A DNA stretch of 29,478 bases from DATGHS01 sp035307785 (GTDB taxonomy: Bacteria; Planctomycetota; Planctomycetia; Gemmatales; Gemmataceae): assembly GCA_035307785.1 (NCBI GenBank), contig DATGHS010000393.1:1-29478 (forward strand), in the 5' to 3' direction. Numbering within the stretch: position 1 is the first letter of the stretch; the number at the start of each line of letters is the position of its first letter. Below, piece by piece: positions 1 through 8,621 of the stretch. The position numbers and the translations under genes were made by a program. Below the pieces are notes generated by a model. The model searched no databases. It was not told where the DNA came from and was given only the letters and a program-made list of their open reading frames with translations.

Positions 1-723
1 CCCCATGTCCAGGATCTTCACCACCGCGTTGCCCGACATGGTGATGGTGGCCGTGCTCTCACTGGCAGTATGGACGCCGTCGGTGGTGAGCAGCAGGTTC
101 GAAGGTTTGATGTCGCGGTGCACCATGCCGCGTTCGTAGGCGTGTTGCAGGCCCAGGGCAGCCTGGCGAATGTAATCGCATGCTGAGTGGACCGGCAAGC
201 GCCCACCGCCTTTAATTAGTTTGCCGAGGTCAGTCCCCTCGACGTACTCCATCGCGAAGAAGTGCACGTCGCCAACCTGCCCGGCGTCATGCGCCACGAC
301 GACGTTGGGATGGGAAAGCTTGGCGGCAGCTTCGATCTCCCGGCGGAAGCGTTTCACGGAATCGGTGCTGTCCAGCCGCTCCTTGCGAATGACCTTCACT
401 GCAACGATTCGGTTCATGGCCAGGTGCTTCGCTTTGAAGACCTGGCCCATCCCGCCCTCGCCGAGTTGCTCCAAAATCAGGTAGCTGCCCAGGACGAGAT
501 CAGCGGCTCGCCCTTGCAGCAACTGGTCCATCTGGTAGACGGTGAGCCAGCGCCGCTCCAGGAGCGCCCGAGCGACCTTCTTCACATCGGGATACGGCGG
601 TTTCACTTTCTTTTCGACTTGGGCGAGTTGGCCAGAATCGAGGAGCGGATAGCGACGCAGGATTTGCATTAGGACTGCACAATCCACGAGCGCTGGGGCG
701 GTACTACGACCGGTTTGGTCCAT
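1..723 (-). CDS. Ser/Thr protein kinase, N-terminal part (cut by window edge)
   Basis: Hanks-type Ser/Thr kinase, probably a planctomycete signalling kinase that transfers phosphate from ATP to protein Ser/Thr. The frame is open from an ATG at 723 to the left edge (241 codons). A helical N-terminal module (residues about 10-75) precedes the kinase fold. Visible kinase parts are the glycine loop GEGGMGQV (88-95), the ATP lysine in VAVKVI (K110), the helix-C glutamate (E130) and the catalytic loop HRDIKPSNLL (D204, K206, N209). DMG replaces the usual DFG (D239) at the last visible codons. A loop of about 18 residues rich in S and T lies between HRDIKPSN and DMG. GGAG lies about 9 nt before the ATG. 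The C-lobe and any sensor or membrane domain lie outside the window. The PP2C gene lies 287 nt upstream on the same strand. Kinase identity is certain; its substrate is unknown. Confidence 0.95.
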   Translation of the reverse strand, partial: MDQTGRSTAPALVDCAVLMQILRRYPLLDSGQLAQVEKKVKPPYPDVKKVARALLERRWLTVYQMDQLLQGRAADLVLGSYLILEQLGEGGMGQVFKAKHLAMNRIVAVKVIRKERLDSTDSVKRFRREIEAAAKLSHPNVVVAHDAGQVGDVHFFAMEYVEGTDLGKLIKGGGRLPVHSACDYIRQAALGLQHAYERGMVHRDIKPSNLLLTTDGVHTASESTATITMSGNAVVKILDMG

Positions 724-909
724 TGGCCGGTTCTCCGGTCAGCCAGGCCTTTTGTTGAACAACCGGGCCGGGCTTGGGGCGGGACAAATGGCTATGACAA
801 ATGTCAAATAGGAAGTTTAGTGGAATTGGACGTTAGTTCCGAGAATAACTGGACGAATTTTCGGCAAATTCCACTTGGGAAATAGCTCCGGGCAAGTGGG
901 TGGAGGCGA

Positions 910-933
910 GTATTCTCATATGCTCAAGAATAC
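910..933. repeat. 24-bp inverted repeat between phosphatase and kinase genes
   Basis: Perfect 7-bp arms, GTATTCT (910-916) and AGAATAC (927-933), are separated by 10 nt that contain CATATG. It sits in the 287-nt gap between the end of the PP2C gene and the start of the kinase gene, about 190 nt upstream of the kinase start. AT-rich dyads of this size can be operators, but no regulator is identified. It has no T-run, so a terminator is less likely. Confidence 0.35.
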
Positions 934-1010
934 CTAGCAATGAGCCCTTGTTTAAAGCGATTAAGGACGCCCCACTTCACTTTTTTCGTAACGAAACCGT
1001 CGAGGGAACC

Positions 1011-1925
1011 TCAGCTCTGAAATCGGTAGCGGGCCAGTGCCACCGTCACGTTGTCCATTCCGCCTTGATTCAGCGCGGCCAGGACCAAATCCTCGCACGC
1101 TTTTGCGGCGGTTTGCGCTCCGCGCAAAATGGCAGCAATGGCAGGATCGTCGACGAGACTGGTGAGGCCGTCGGTGCAAAGGAGAATTTGGTCGCCGTCG
1201 TGCAACCGCATTTGGTGAACATCAGCGTTCACGGGCTTCGGGGCGCCGAGATAACGAGTGAGAACATGGCGAAACTGATGCCGTACGACTTCCTGTGCCG
1301 GAATAGCGCCGAGGTCGGCCAAAATTTGAGCATAAGTGTGATCCTTTGTGAGCCGGTGCAATCCGTCGCCCCGGAGCAGGTAAGCCCGCGAATCGCCTAC
1401 ATGCGCGAGGAATATGTCGGCGCCCAGGCTGTACGCCACCGTCATCGTGGTGCCCAACCCGCTGAGCTTCGGATCGACCATGCCTTCTTCCCGCAAGGCA
1501 GAGTCCACTTTGCGATAGCGTTCGGCCAGGCGTGTGAGAAGCTCCTCGTTCTCCGCTTCGCCGGTGAGCATGATCCAGTCAGGCGTGTTGAGCACCAGGG
1601 CAATGAGCGTTTGTACTGCGACGCGACTGGCCACATCGCCGCCTGGCATGCCGCCCATGCCATCGGCCACGAGCATGCCGAAGCTCGAAAACTCGAAGCG
1701 CGGCGGCATCGCCGACTCTGCCATGCTTGAACCCAGCACCTCGAGTCCCCGAAAACCGCGGAGAACGAGATAAGAGTCTTCGTTGCGATCGCGAATCAGG
1801 CCCTGATGAGACCGTGCGCTCAAATCGACGTTCACCGAAGAAGCACCGGCATGCCGTCGCAGTATTTCGATCGCGCTCGGTGGCAGCGTGAAATCATTCG
1901 GGTTGGCTGGAAATTCGGTAGGCAT
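1011..1925 (-). CDS. PP2C-family Ser/Thr protein phosphatase
   Basis: Metal-dependent (PPM/PP2C) phosphatase that removes phosphate from Ser/Thr, expected in the cytoplasm as the partner of Hanks-type kinases. 304 residues from the ATG at 1925; a longer reading from a TTG at 1979 is less likely because TGGGGA precedes the ATG at useful distance. Motifs in order: RNED (47-50), VADGMGG (D88, G89, metal ligands), GTTMT, HVGDSRAYLLR, LTKDHT, LCTDGLT (D252) and MDNVT (D291). All expected metal-binding aspartates are present, so it should be active. It is a single catalytic domain with a roughly 35-residue lead and no membrane segment. The kinase gene lies downstream on the same strand, which suggests an opposing pair, although the 287-nt gap argues against tight co-transcription. 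Confidence 0.95.
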   Translation of the reverse strand: MPTEFPANPNDFTLPPSAIEILRRHAGASSVNVDLSARSHQGLIRDRNEDSYLVLRGFRGLEVLGSSMAESAMPPRFEFSSFGMLVADGMGGMPGGDVASRVAVQTLIALVLNTPDWIMLTGEAENEELLTRLAERYRKVDSALREEGMVDPKLSGLGTTMTVAYSLGADIFLAHVGDSRAYLLRGDGLHRLTKDHTYAQILADLGAIPAQEVVRHQFRHVLTRYLGAPKPVNADVHQMRLHDGDQILLCTDGLTSLVDDPAIAAILRGAQTAAKACEDLVLAALNQGGMDNVTVALARYRFQS

Positions 1926-2035
1926 GGCGCGATCCCCAAAGATGAGCCGTGTTTGGGTTCTTTGTAGGTGAATTTGCAAGAGTGACGCCGGCGGTTGGTC
2001 GGATTTTTTGGCTGCGCGGATAGCTTAAAGCGCTC

Positions 2036-2085
2036 AAAGGACTAAGGGACCAAAAAAGGCATTCCCTTGTTTTCGCCGGTCCTTT
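2036..2085. repeat. Nested inverted repeats after the protease gene
   Basis: Outer arms AAAGGAC (2036-2042) and GTCCTTT (2079-2085) enclose inner arms AAGGGA and TCCCTT. It begins just past the stop codon of the protease gene on the minus strand. There is no clean T-run after the stem on that strand, so it is only a weak terminator candidate. Confidence 0.3.
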
Positions 2086-2089
2086 TTCG

Positions 2090-3100
2090 TTACCGCCGCG
2101 TGAACGTGAATGGCACGCCAGCGCTCGTAAACGAGAATTGATTATCGCTGGTGCGGGTGATTGTAAGCGTTTCATTCACGTTCAGGCCCGGAATGGTCAG
2201 CGCCAGCTGATTGTCTTTGAGTTCAAACTTGCCGGTGTAGGTCTTGTCGGTGATCCAGTCCACCTGGCCATTATCGAAGAAGTTCATGCGGAAGTATCCC
2301 ACGGGCTTTTCCCTGGGCTGGATTTGAACGGTCCACTTCCCGGTCATGGGGTTTTGCGGGCGCGGGCTGTTGCGGTTTAGGTAGCGATTAAGCACGATGC
2401 GCACCTCTTCCACGTCGATAGCGTAGCCGAAATCTTTGTCTTCGGCATAGGTAACGCCCACCAGCCGGCCGTCGGCATTCACGGCTGGCCCGCCGCTGTC
2501 GCCCGGGTTTACCTTGTCCTGCAAGACAATTGCCCAGGTGTGCACCTGTTTATTGCCCTCGTTTTCCAACGTTTGCATGCTGAATACGAGCTTATTGACC
2601 TTGGTGCTGTATTGCTTCCAGAGTTTCTCCTGGTCAATGGTTTTGATGCCAACTGTGGAGTTGCCAAGGACGAAAAGCGGCGTGCCGGCCGGGGGCGCCC
2701 GGTCGGCCATTTCCAGCGCTGGTACGGTCGGCGGCACTTTGTTCAGTTGCAGGATGGCCAGGTCCCGGTCGCTATCAGCGGCCACCACTTTGCCCGTTAT
2801 CCCATAGGTACTGCTGAGGTAATCGATCGCATTGGTCATCAACTCTGCCCCGCGATACATCGGGAAATAGACCGTCCCTTGTTTCTGGTTCTCCATGACA
2901 TGCAAGCACGTGACCACGAGGCGTTGTTCGCGGTTCACCAGGCTGCCGGTGCCAAATCTGGTTTTCGTGCCGACCGGGTACTCGATCCAGACGGTAGACG
3001 GCAGCACCTTGGCAAACGGCGTCGTTTGCGCCTGCAAATCGGCAGTCGACGCCACAGCCAACGCGAAGATGGCAATGCATTTCACAGCAAATCGTGTCAC
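2090..3100 (-). CDS. Secreted trypsin-like serine protease with C-terminal beta domain
   Basis: Predicted exported serine protease of the trypsin/HtrA fold, 336 residues. The start is a GTG at 3100, chosen because GAGGT lies about 9 nt upstream and a signal peptide follows directly (residues 1-24, likely cut after LQA). The catalytic triad reads as H67 (in VVTCLHVME), D113 (in DSDRDLAIL) and S202 (in NPGDSGGPAV). All three are present, although TCLH replaces the common TNxH. No PDZ domain follows, unlike DegP. Instead residues about 250-336 look like a small all-beta domain with repeated polar/aromatic strands (TGKWTVQIQP, TGKFELKDNQ, FTFTRR), as in lipocalin-like or TIGR03066-like tails; that match is my inference. 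It is a lone gene, divergent from the hydrolase at 3353. The target protein is unknown. Confidence 0.85.
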   Translation of the reverse strand: MTRFAVKCIAIFALAVASTADLQAQTTPFAKVLPSTVWIEYPVGTKTRFGTGSLVNREQRLVVTCLHVMENQKQGTVYFPMYRGAELMTNAIDYLSSTYGITGKVVAADSDRDLAILQLNKVPPTVPALEMADRAPPAGTPLFVLGNSTVGIKTIDQEKLWKQYSTKVNKLVFSMQTLENEGNKQVHTWAIVLQDKVNPGDSGGPAVNADGRLVGVTYAEDKDFGYAIDVEEVRIVLNRYLNRNSPRPQNPMTGKWTVQIQPREKPVGYFRMNFFDNGQVDWITDKTYTGKFELKDNQLALTIPGLNVNETLTITRTSDNQFSFTSAGVPFTFTRR

Positions 3101-3352
3101 GGAGATTACCTCAGTCGTCTGGAGCTGTGGATTGCCATGGCCCCAACTGGCAAAAATGAGTTTGTTCCTGATCGAAGGCGCTAAGTCGTCATTAAATCAA
3201 AGAGGAGTCAGGGGGGAAGATAATAGCGCTGAGAAATGCGCCATAATCGTTAACCCTTGCATTTCCGCACCGCGCGCCCTTGGCACTGCTCATTGCACGT
3301 CAACGGGGCCATAAGCCGGCGACGATACTTACCGTGAAAGGATGAGCCGCAC

Positions 3353-4138
3353 ATGAATTCGCTTTTCGCCCAGTGCCTTTGCGCGGCGCTTTGTCTGACC
3401 GAGTCGCCGCCGCAGGCGGCGGGATCGTATCTCTATCAGCCGGCCTTCAAATTGGATCGCGAACTGCGGGGACCGGCACGGCCGTATTGTGCGCAACCCG
3501 GTGACCTGTTTTTCGCTGCCGACGATAAGCTTACTTCGGTGCTCGGATTTGCCCTGGCCGGATCGTGGTATCCCAACCACAACGCAATCGTAGTGCCGCG
3601 ATCCGACGGCACGCTGGGGGCGCTGCACACGCACCTGCGAGAGGGCATGGTGGTTGAGGATTTATCGGTAATCCTGCGAAGGTATGAGGAGAAGGGGCGG
3701 GGTTGGGTGCGCGTTCGCAAGACGCCATTGACCTTGGAGCAGACAGCGAGGCTCGCGGAATTCGCGGCCAACGTGGAAGGCCGGCCGACTTCCTTCGCCA
3801 AGCTATGGGGCCAGGCCACGCCCATTCGCAGCCGCGGGCCGTTGCGCACGGCCTTCCTGGGCCACAGCAATCCGGATAAGAACGGCTTTTACTGTTCCGA
3901 ATTGGTTGTGGAAGCAGGTTGCTATGCCGGCTTGATCGATGCCGATGCGGCCCGGCCGAATTGTACCTATCCGCGCGATCTCTTCTTCAATCATTCGACG
4001 AATTTCTGGGTGAATCGCTCGTTGCGCGACGTGGCTTGCGGTTGGGAGGCGCCGGCCCGCTGGACCTCGTGTGTGCCGACCGTCGGAGCAGGCCCGGCCA
4101 TCTCCGTTGCCGGTGAGACGATGTCGCTCGAAGAATAA
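3353..4138 (+). CDS. YiiX-like permuted papain-fold (NlpC/P60 superfamily) hydrolase
   Basis: 261 residues; ATG preceded by AAAGGATG at about 10 nt. The order of motifs matches circularly permuted NlpC/P60-like enzymes (YaeF/YiiX group). A GDL motif (50-52) comes first, then histidine in YPNHNAIV (H76, probable catalytic base; H91/H93 are alternatives), and a cysteine near the C-terminus in FYCSELVVEAG (C181, followed by S182 and E183). In this group the His-then-Cys order is the hallmark. Members cleave amide bonds in peptides or lipids, but the substrate here is unknown. The N-terminus (residues about 3-22) is short, hydrophobic and cysteine-rich, perhaps a weak signal peptide; export is uncertain. 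Two further cysteines (near 196 and the C-terminus) could form disulfides. It is monocistronic, with the protease divergent and the gene at 4347-5927 convergent. Confidence 0.7.
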   Translation: MNSLFAQCLCAALCLTESPPQAAGSYLYQPAFKLDRELRGPARPYCAQPGDLFFAADDKLTSVLGFALAGSWYPNHNAIVVPRSDGTLGALHTHLREGMVVEDLSVILRRYEEKGRGWVRVRKTPLTLEQTARLAEFAANVEGRPTSFAKLWGQATPIRSRGPLRTAFLGHSNPDKNGFYCSELVVEAGCYAGLIDADAARPNCTYPRDLFFNHSTNFWVNRSLRDVACGWEAPARWTSCVPTVGAGPAISVAGETMSLEE

Positions 4139-4346
4139 ACTCCCGGGCGCACGTCTGAGTCTCGGGCCGCCAGAAATCATGAAAGGTTCGGCGAGTTTGA
4201 AATTAATTGCTTTCCAGATAACGAGACGTGAATGGCTTGCTTCATTCCAAAAAACTTGGAAAGCGCGCGGCGAAGTGATGAGCCGGACCGCCCAGCGGAC
4301 CGCATTGGAGGTGTCGTGCAGCAGCGGCTCCGTTCGCCAATGGGCG

Positions 4347-5927
4347 TCAGTAACGCAGCAGGACCGAATTCGAAACGCGCTCGCGTTTGCCCGGCAAATT
4401 CACGGGCTCGCGCTCGACATACACGTCGAAATCGTTCACATGACCCAAGGGCAGCAGAGGGCGAAAGGGCATGGCCAGGTTGATTTCGCCCCGGGCGTCA
4501 TTCGGCAGGGCCACGGCCATTTGCTGGTTGAGGCCTGTCTGCCGGTCGTGGATAACGGCGAAATAGCGATAAGCAGCGTCGGGAGGTTCCTTGGTCTGGT
4601 AAGTGACGGTGGCGGTCTTGGCCAAGCCCATCCCCGTCACACGCGGGTTGGACAGATGCACTCGCTCATGCGTGCGGAAGCCGAAGGTGCGCACCAGGGC
4701 GCTGCCGCCGCCGACAAGGGCGACGACGGCAAGGATGATGCCGGCCAGCATGGGCCCACGGGAGCGGCGCGCCCGCACGGGCCGGGCGTGGACCGGTTCG
4801 GCCGCGGTCGCGACTTCCGGTACGACCTCGTCGGACTCCGGCAAAACGTCGGCGGTCACGTCGAGCCAGCCGTCCGTCTTCGGTGCGGCCTGAATGGCTT
4901 CGGCCGTAGCCGTGGCCCCGCTGCCGGTGCTGCGGCGGCTGGCGAAGATCTTGGCCGGCTCGGTTTCCACCGGAACGGCCTCGGCTACTTCCTCCGCGGG
5001 TGGCGCCAATTCGCCGGTGATTTCCCAATATGGCAGATGTTCGATAGCCCCATGCGCGCCGCGCTCTGCGATCACGGGCAGGAACCTTTCTTCGTCGGTG
5101 AGGAAACGGTGGCGCAGGTAATGCGGGCGAATGAAGATATCCGCCGCGTATATTTCCGGCCCGCCGGTGAACGCGCGCGGCAGCAAGCGCCGGCGATACA
5201 GGATGCCCTTTTGCTCGCTGGCCATGACAATCTCGCGCACTTGCTCTTCGACTTGGTTTCGGGGGCGTTGCTCTTTAAGGGCGTAGATATCATCCGCAAG
5301 TTGCAGTAAGCGCATCTTGCTCACGACCTCATAGCCCTCGAAGGTGATGAGCACCAGCCCCGGCAGCGTGAGCCGCTGCCGTTCGTACAGCATGTTGTTG
5401 GCTTGCACGCGCGCGGCCGTCAGGCGCACGCCGGTCTGTTTGACTTGCTGAAGGAAGAATTCCTCGTTCTCGTGTAGCTGGCCCCAAGTATAGGGCCGCA
5501 TCACGACGCGGCCGCCGGCTTCGGTATCCGCCCGGCAGGGCAACAGGTTCGCTTCGCGGTAATGCAGATGGGCCGGCAGCCCCGGCGGCAAGTTCGAATG
5601 CTCAATCGGCATATCGGCAATCACGCACGGGATGCCGAAGGTTACCGACAGCGGCAAGTCGCGCGTCCGCTCGGAGCCATAGCGCGCCGGCGGCGTGTCC
5701 ATGATGCGCAGCACGCGTTCTTCATCGCGCGTGACATCGCGTGCTTTCTGCAAGCGCTCGATGCGCGTGAAAATGCGCTCCAGGAAAACGAGATCATTGC
5801 GATGCTGGGGATCCAGCGTGGCGACCACGCGCGACATCGTCCAACCCGTGCCGGGCGTCGACAATTGGACGACCACCGCCGTGACGTCGGCCCAGTTACC
5901 GGTTTCCGCCGAATTGCGTGAGTTCAT
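4347..5927 (-). CDS. Conserved-looking single-pass membrane protein of unknown function
   Basis: 526 residues from the ATG at 5927, chosen over an upstream start at 6014 because AGGAG lies 5 nt before it. I do not recognise the family. Residues 1 to about 300 form a soluble, mixed alpha/beta domain with many charged residues and aromatic motifs (RPYTWGQLHENEEFF, PHYLRHRFLTDEERF). Then comes an acidic, alanine- and proline-rich linker (about 305-385), a basic stretch (VRARRSRG), one membrane segment (about 393-417) and a C-terminal domain of about 109 residues that is probably extracytoplasmic and beta-rich. The positive-inside rule places the large domain in the cytoplasm. It is divergently oriented to the ABC transporter at 6139, with 211 nt between starts. 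It could be a membrane-attached adaptor, but nothing in the sequence fixes a role. Confidence 0.8.
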   Translation of the reverse strand: MNSRNSAETGNWADVTAVVVQLSTPGTGWTMSRVVATLDPQHRNDLVFLERIFTRIERLQKARDVTRDEERVLRIMDTPPARYGSERTRDLPLSVTFGIPCVIADMPIEHSNLPPGLPAHLHYREANLLPCRADTEAGGRVVMRPYTWGQLHENEEFFLQQVKQTGVRLTAARVQANNMLYERQRLTLPGLVLITFEGYEVVSKMRLLQLADDIYALKEQRPRNQVEEQVREIVMASEQKGILYRRRLLPRAFTGGPEIYAADIFIRPHYLRHRFLTDEERFLPVIAERGAHGAIEHLPYWEITGELAPPAEEVAEAVPVETEPAKIFASRRSTGSGATATAEAIQAAPKTDGWLDVTADVLPESDEVVPEVATAAEPVHARPVRARRSRGPMLAGIILAVVALVGGGSALVRTFGFRTHERVHLSNPRVTGMGLAKTATVTYQTKEPPDAAYRYFAVIHDRQTGLNQQMAVALPNDARGEINLAMPFRPLLPLGHVNDFDVYVEREPVNLPGKRERVSNSVLLRY

Positions 5928-6138
5928 GGGAACTCCTGAATGCGTTTTTCTCCCTCCTCGGGAGAGAGTGCGAGAGTCTCTCAATAGCTTTATTCGCCGC
6001 ACCCCAAACGTCATTTTGCCGAAGGCGATTTTTCAACGAAGCGGACCGACTACCGGCATTCGCTGCCAAACATATGATACAGCAGTACACAGGTAACAAC
6101 AGGTAACGAATTGCCAGATCACTCCTAACGGGGCGGGC

Positions 6139-7074
6139 ATGAGCCAAGCGCTGCTTGAAGTTTGCGATGTACGAAAGAATTATGGCCGCATCGAAGCCCT
6201 GCGCGGCGTGACCTTTCAGGTGGAAGAGAACGAACTGTTCGGTCTGCTCGGCCCGAACGGAGCCGGCAAGACCACGCTCATATCCATTCTCTCGTGTTTG
6301 CTGGCCCCGTCGGCGGGCGAGGCGCGGTTGAGCGGCCAGCCGATTCGGCTACATGACCTCAATTCGCGCAAACAGATCGGCGTTGTGCCGCAAGATCTGG
6401 CCATTTACGGCGAACTGACCGCTCGCGAAAACCTCGCTTTCTTCGGCCGGCTGTACGGTTTGCAAGGCGCAGAATTGAACCACCGCGTGGAGGCGGTGTT
6501 GGAAACCATCGCACTCGCCGACCGGGCCAGGGACCGCGTCAACACATTCTCCGGCGGCATGAAGCGCCGGCTGAACCTCGGCGTGTCGATTTTGCATCGA
6601 CCCAAATTGCTGTTGCTCGATGAGCCCACCACCGGCGTCGATCCCCAGTCGCGCAATCGAATCTTTGAAGAAGTGCGGCGGCTGAATCGTGAAGGCATGA
6701 CCATCGTGTACACGAGCCATTACATGGAAGAGGTCCAGGCGCTGTGCAGCCGCATCGGCATTCTCGATGGCGGCAAACTAATTGCCTGCGACACGCTGCC
6801 CAACTTGCTGCGCCTGCTGGAGGGCCGCATTCGCGTGCGGCTGCCGCAAGTTCCGGCTGCGCTGCGGCAGCGCATCCAGCAACTGCCAAATGTGCAAGTG
6901 GCTGAACCGCAGCCGAATGTGCTCGAGCTTTCCTGCAAAGAGGCGGCCCGCGCCATGTTCGCGTTGGTGCCGCTGCTGCAGGAACACAAGCTGGAGCCGC
7001 TGGAACTCGAAACGCAGGAACCGAATCTGGAGCGAGTTTTTCTCCATCTGACGGGCCGGGCCCTTCGCGATTGA
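6139..7074 (+). CDS. ABC transporter ATP-binding protein (ABC-2 exporter type)
   Basis: 311-residue ATPase that would drive the permease encoded 33 nt downstream. Walker A is GPNGAGKT (38-45), Q-loop VVPQD (Q85), signature FSGGMKRRL (137-145), Walker B LLLLDEP (157-163) and the switch histidine in YTSHYMEE (H194). After the nucleotide-binding domain (about 1-225) there is an extension of about 85 residues, as in the CcmA/NatA/DrrA group of exporter ATPases. All catalytic residues are intact. The ATG is preceded only by a G-rich stretch, so the ribosome site is not strong. The substrate cannot be read from the sequence; drugs, lipids, polysaccharide or sodium are all possible for this group. 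Forms an operon with the next gene. Confidence 0.96.
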   Translation: MSQALLEVCDVRKNYGRIEALRGVTFQVEENELFGLLGPNGAGKTTLISILSCLLAPSAGEARLSGQPIRLHDLNSRKQIGVVPQDLAIYGELTARENLAFFGRLYGLQGAELNHRVEAVLETIALADRARDRVNTFSGGMKRRLNLGVSILHRPKLLLLDEPTTGVDPQSRNRIFEEVRRLNREGMTIVYTSHYMEEVQALCSRIGILDGGKLIACDTLPNLLRLLEGRIRVRLPQVPAALRQRIQQLPNVQVAEPQPNVLELSCKEAARAMFALVPLLQEHKLEPLELETQEPNLERVFLHLTGRALRD

Positions 7075-7107
7075 AGACAGCTTGCGAAAAACAGAAAGGA
7101 CCCTCTC

Positions 7108-8553
7108 ATGGCCATTTGGACCCTTGCCGGAAAAGATTTGCGGCTACTGCTGCGCGACACGCGGGCCGCAATCATTCTTTTGCTCATACCGCCTGTCTTC
7201 ATGTTCGTCTTGGGTTTGATCATGGGCGAGAGCGTCGTGCAGAAACCGGATGACCGGCTGCGCGTCTGGGTGGTGGACGACGATCAGGGACCGCCGCCCC
7301 CCAACGGGCCGTACGGGAATAAGAAATGGTCGGAAGTGGTGCGCGACGACCTGGCGAATATCGGCGGCGTGCGGGTGGTGGTGATCCCGACTCGTGAAGA
7401 AGCCGAGCGTCTCGTCAAGCGCGGCAAAGTTTCCGCAGTGGCGATCTTCGAACCGCCCTTTAGCCAGAAGGTCAATGCATGTTCCTTCATGGAGAAAGAA
7501 TTCACCGGCGGCAAACAAGGGATCAATCCTTTCTTCAAAGACGGCATGGATTTCAAGGCGCTGGATCTGGATCTGGTGGAGGATCCGAAGCAGCCCACCG
7601 CCGCCTCCATCATCCGGCAAGTGATCCAGGTGTCGCTTCTGCGCGTGGTCATGTCCTGGATGATCGGCAGCGCATTTGACAAGATCAGCGAGCCGGTCTT
7701 TATCGATGCGTTGGCCGATCGCGTGGTCGTGACGCCCTCGCTCCGCGGATCGCCCATCAAGCAGCCCCTTAAGGTGCTGACCAAGGAACAACGGGCCGAG
7801 GTGGGCAACGGCGTGCAGGCCGCGCTACTGGAAATGTTCAAGCAGTATAACCTGCGCGGCAAGAGCTGGCATGCGTTGACCAATTCGCCTCCTCCTCCAC
7901 CGGCCGAGAGCGGCAGCTTAACAACCTATCAAGGCGGCGGCGGTGTCCTCAACCGGGGTGCGCTGCGCTATCAGTTCCTCGTGCCCGCCGCCACGGTGAT
8001 GTTCTCGTTCTTTATGGTGCTGGCCATGGGCTGGTTGTTCGTGGCCGAGCGTCGGCAGGGCACGCTGATTCGGCTGCGGGCGGCGCCGCTCACGCGCGGC
8101 CAAATCCTGCTCGGGAAAATGCTGCCATGCCTGGCGGTCTCGCTGTTCCAGGGCGTGTTTCTGCTCGTGGCGGGCAGCCTGGCGTTCGGCATGAAATGGG
8201 GCCCGCAGCCCTGGCTGCTGCCCCTGGTAGTGGCGGCCACGTCTTTCGCGGCCGTGGGGCTCGCGATGCTGGTGGCGAGCCTGGCCCGCACCGAATTCCA
8301 GGTGGCAATCTTCGGCACCTTCCTCGTGCTCATATTGGGAATTGCCGGCGGCTGCGTCTGGCCGCGCGAGCAGATGCCGGAGCAGGTACAAGCGTGGACG
8401 CAATTGACGCCGCAAGCCTGGGCACTCGATGCGTATCAAGAGTTGCTGCTCTCCACGCCGAACATTGGTAGTGTGTTGACCTCGTGTGGCGTGCTGGCGG
8501 CATTTGGCATCGTCTTCACAGGATTGGCGTGGCTGCTGTTGAAGTTGGATTAA
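7108..8553 (+). CDS. ABC-2 type permease
   Basis: 481-residue membrane partner of the upstream ATPase; AAAGGA lies about 8 nt before the ATG. One membrane segment near residues 20-39 is followed by a large outside loop (about 40-288), then five membrane segments (about 290-312, 338-362, 371-393, 399-418, 455-478). This six-segment pattern with a big first loop is that of the ABC2_membrane_3 (NatB-like) permeases. The loop contains a proline-rich patch (PPPPPAESG) and a segment resembling the DDxGP region of this family (WVVDDDQGPPPP). Six helices per chain imply a homodimer with two ATPases. The hairpin at 8561-8613 follows at once and may end the operon. Confidence 0.93.
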   Translation: MAIWTLAGKDLRLLLRDTRAAIILLLIPPVFMFVLGLIMGESVVQKPDDRLRVWVVDDDQGPPPPNGPYGNKKWSEVVRDDLANIGGVRVVVIPTREEAERLVKRGKVSAVAIFEPPFSQKVNACSFMEKEFTGGKQGINPFFKDGMDFKALDLDLVEDPKQPTAASIIRQVIQVSLLRVVMSWMIGSAFDKISEPVFIDALADRVVVTPSLRGSPIKQPLKVLTKEQRAEVGNGVQAALLEMFKQYNLRGKSWHALTNSPPPPPAESGSLTTYQGGGGVLNRGALRYQFLVPAATVMFSFFMVLAMGWLFVAERRQGTLIRLRAAPLTRGQILLGKMLPCLAVSLFQGVFLLVAGSLAFGMKWGPQPWLLPLVVAATSFAAVGLAMLVASLARTEFQVAIFGTFLVLILGIAGGCVWPREQMPEQVQAWTQLTPQAWALDAYQELLLSTPNIGSVLTSCGVLAAFGIVFTGLAWLLLKLD

Positions 8554-8560
8554 GTAGTCG

Positions 8561-8613
8561 CCGTTTACGTTTCGCGCACGAATTGTGAGCCGGTGGCTGC
8601 AAAACGTAAACGG
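8561..8613. repeat. Intergenic hairpin, copy 1 of a dispersed family; possible bidirectional terminator
   Basis: Perfect 12-bp arms (8561-8572 and 8602-8613) starting CCGTTTACG and ending in its complement, followed by TTTT on the plus strand. It lies between the convergent permease and methyltransferase genes. Part of it (CGTTTCGCGCACG, then AATTGT and AGC) matches the complement of the hairpin at 22538-22607. A third CCGTTTACGG occurs at 8629-8638, inside the last codons of the methyltransferase gene. Confidence 0.7.
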
Positions 8614-8621
8614 GTTTTGAC

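Noticed and set aside
802..807. TTGACA (minus strand) as a -35 box for the kinase
   Set aside because: No -10 hexamer at 16-18 nt; the bases there are TCCCGC.
900..1730. 276-codon plus-strand open frame
   Set aside because: It lies antisense to the PP2C gene, whose motifs are complete; composition is typical of a shadow frame.
4071..5309. 412-codon plus-strand open frame
   Set aside because: Antisense to the 526-residue membrane protein, which has a strong ribosome site and sensible domains; it also starts inside the upstream hydrolase gene.
6073..6078. TATGAT as the -10 box of the ABC operon
   Set aside because: Possible, but the -35 position (TACCGG or similar) is poor; too weak to list.
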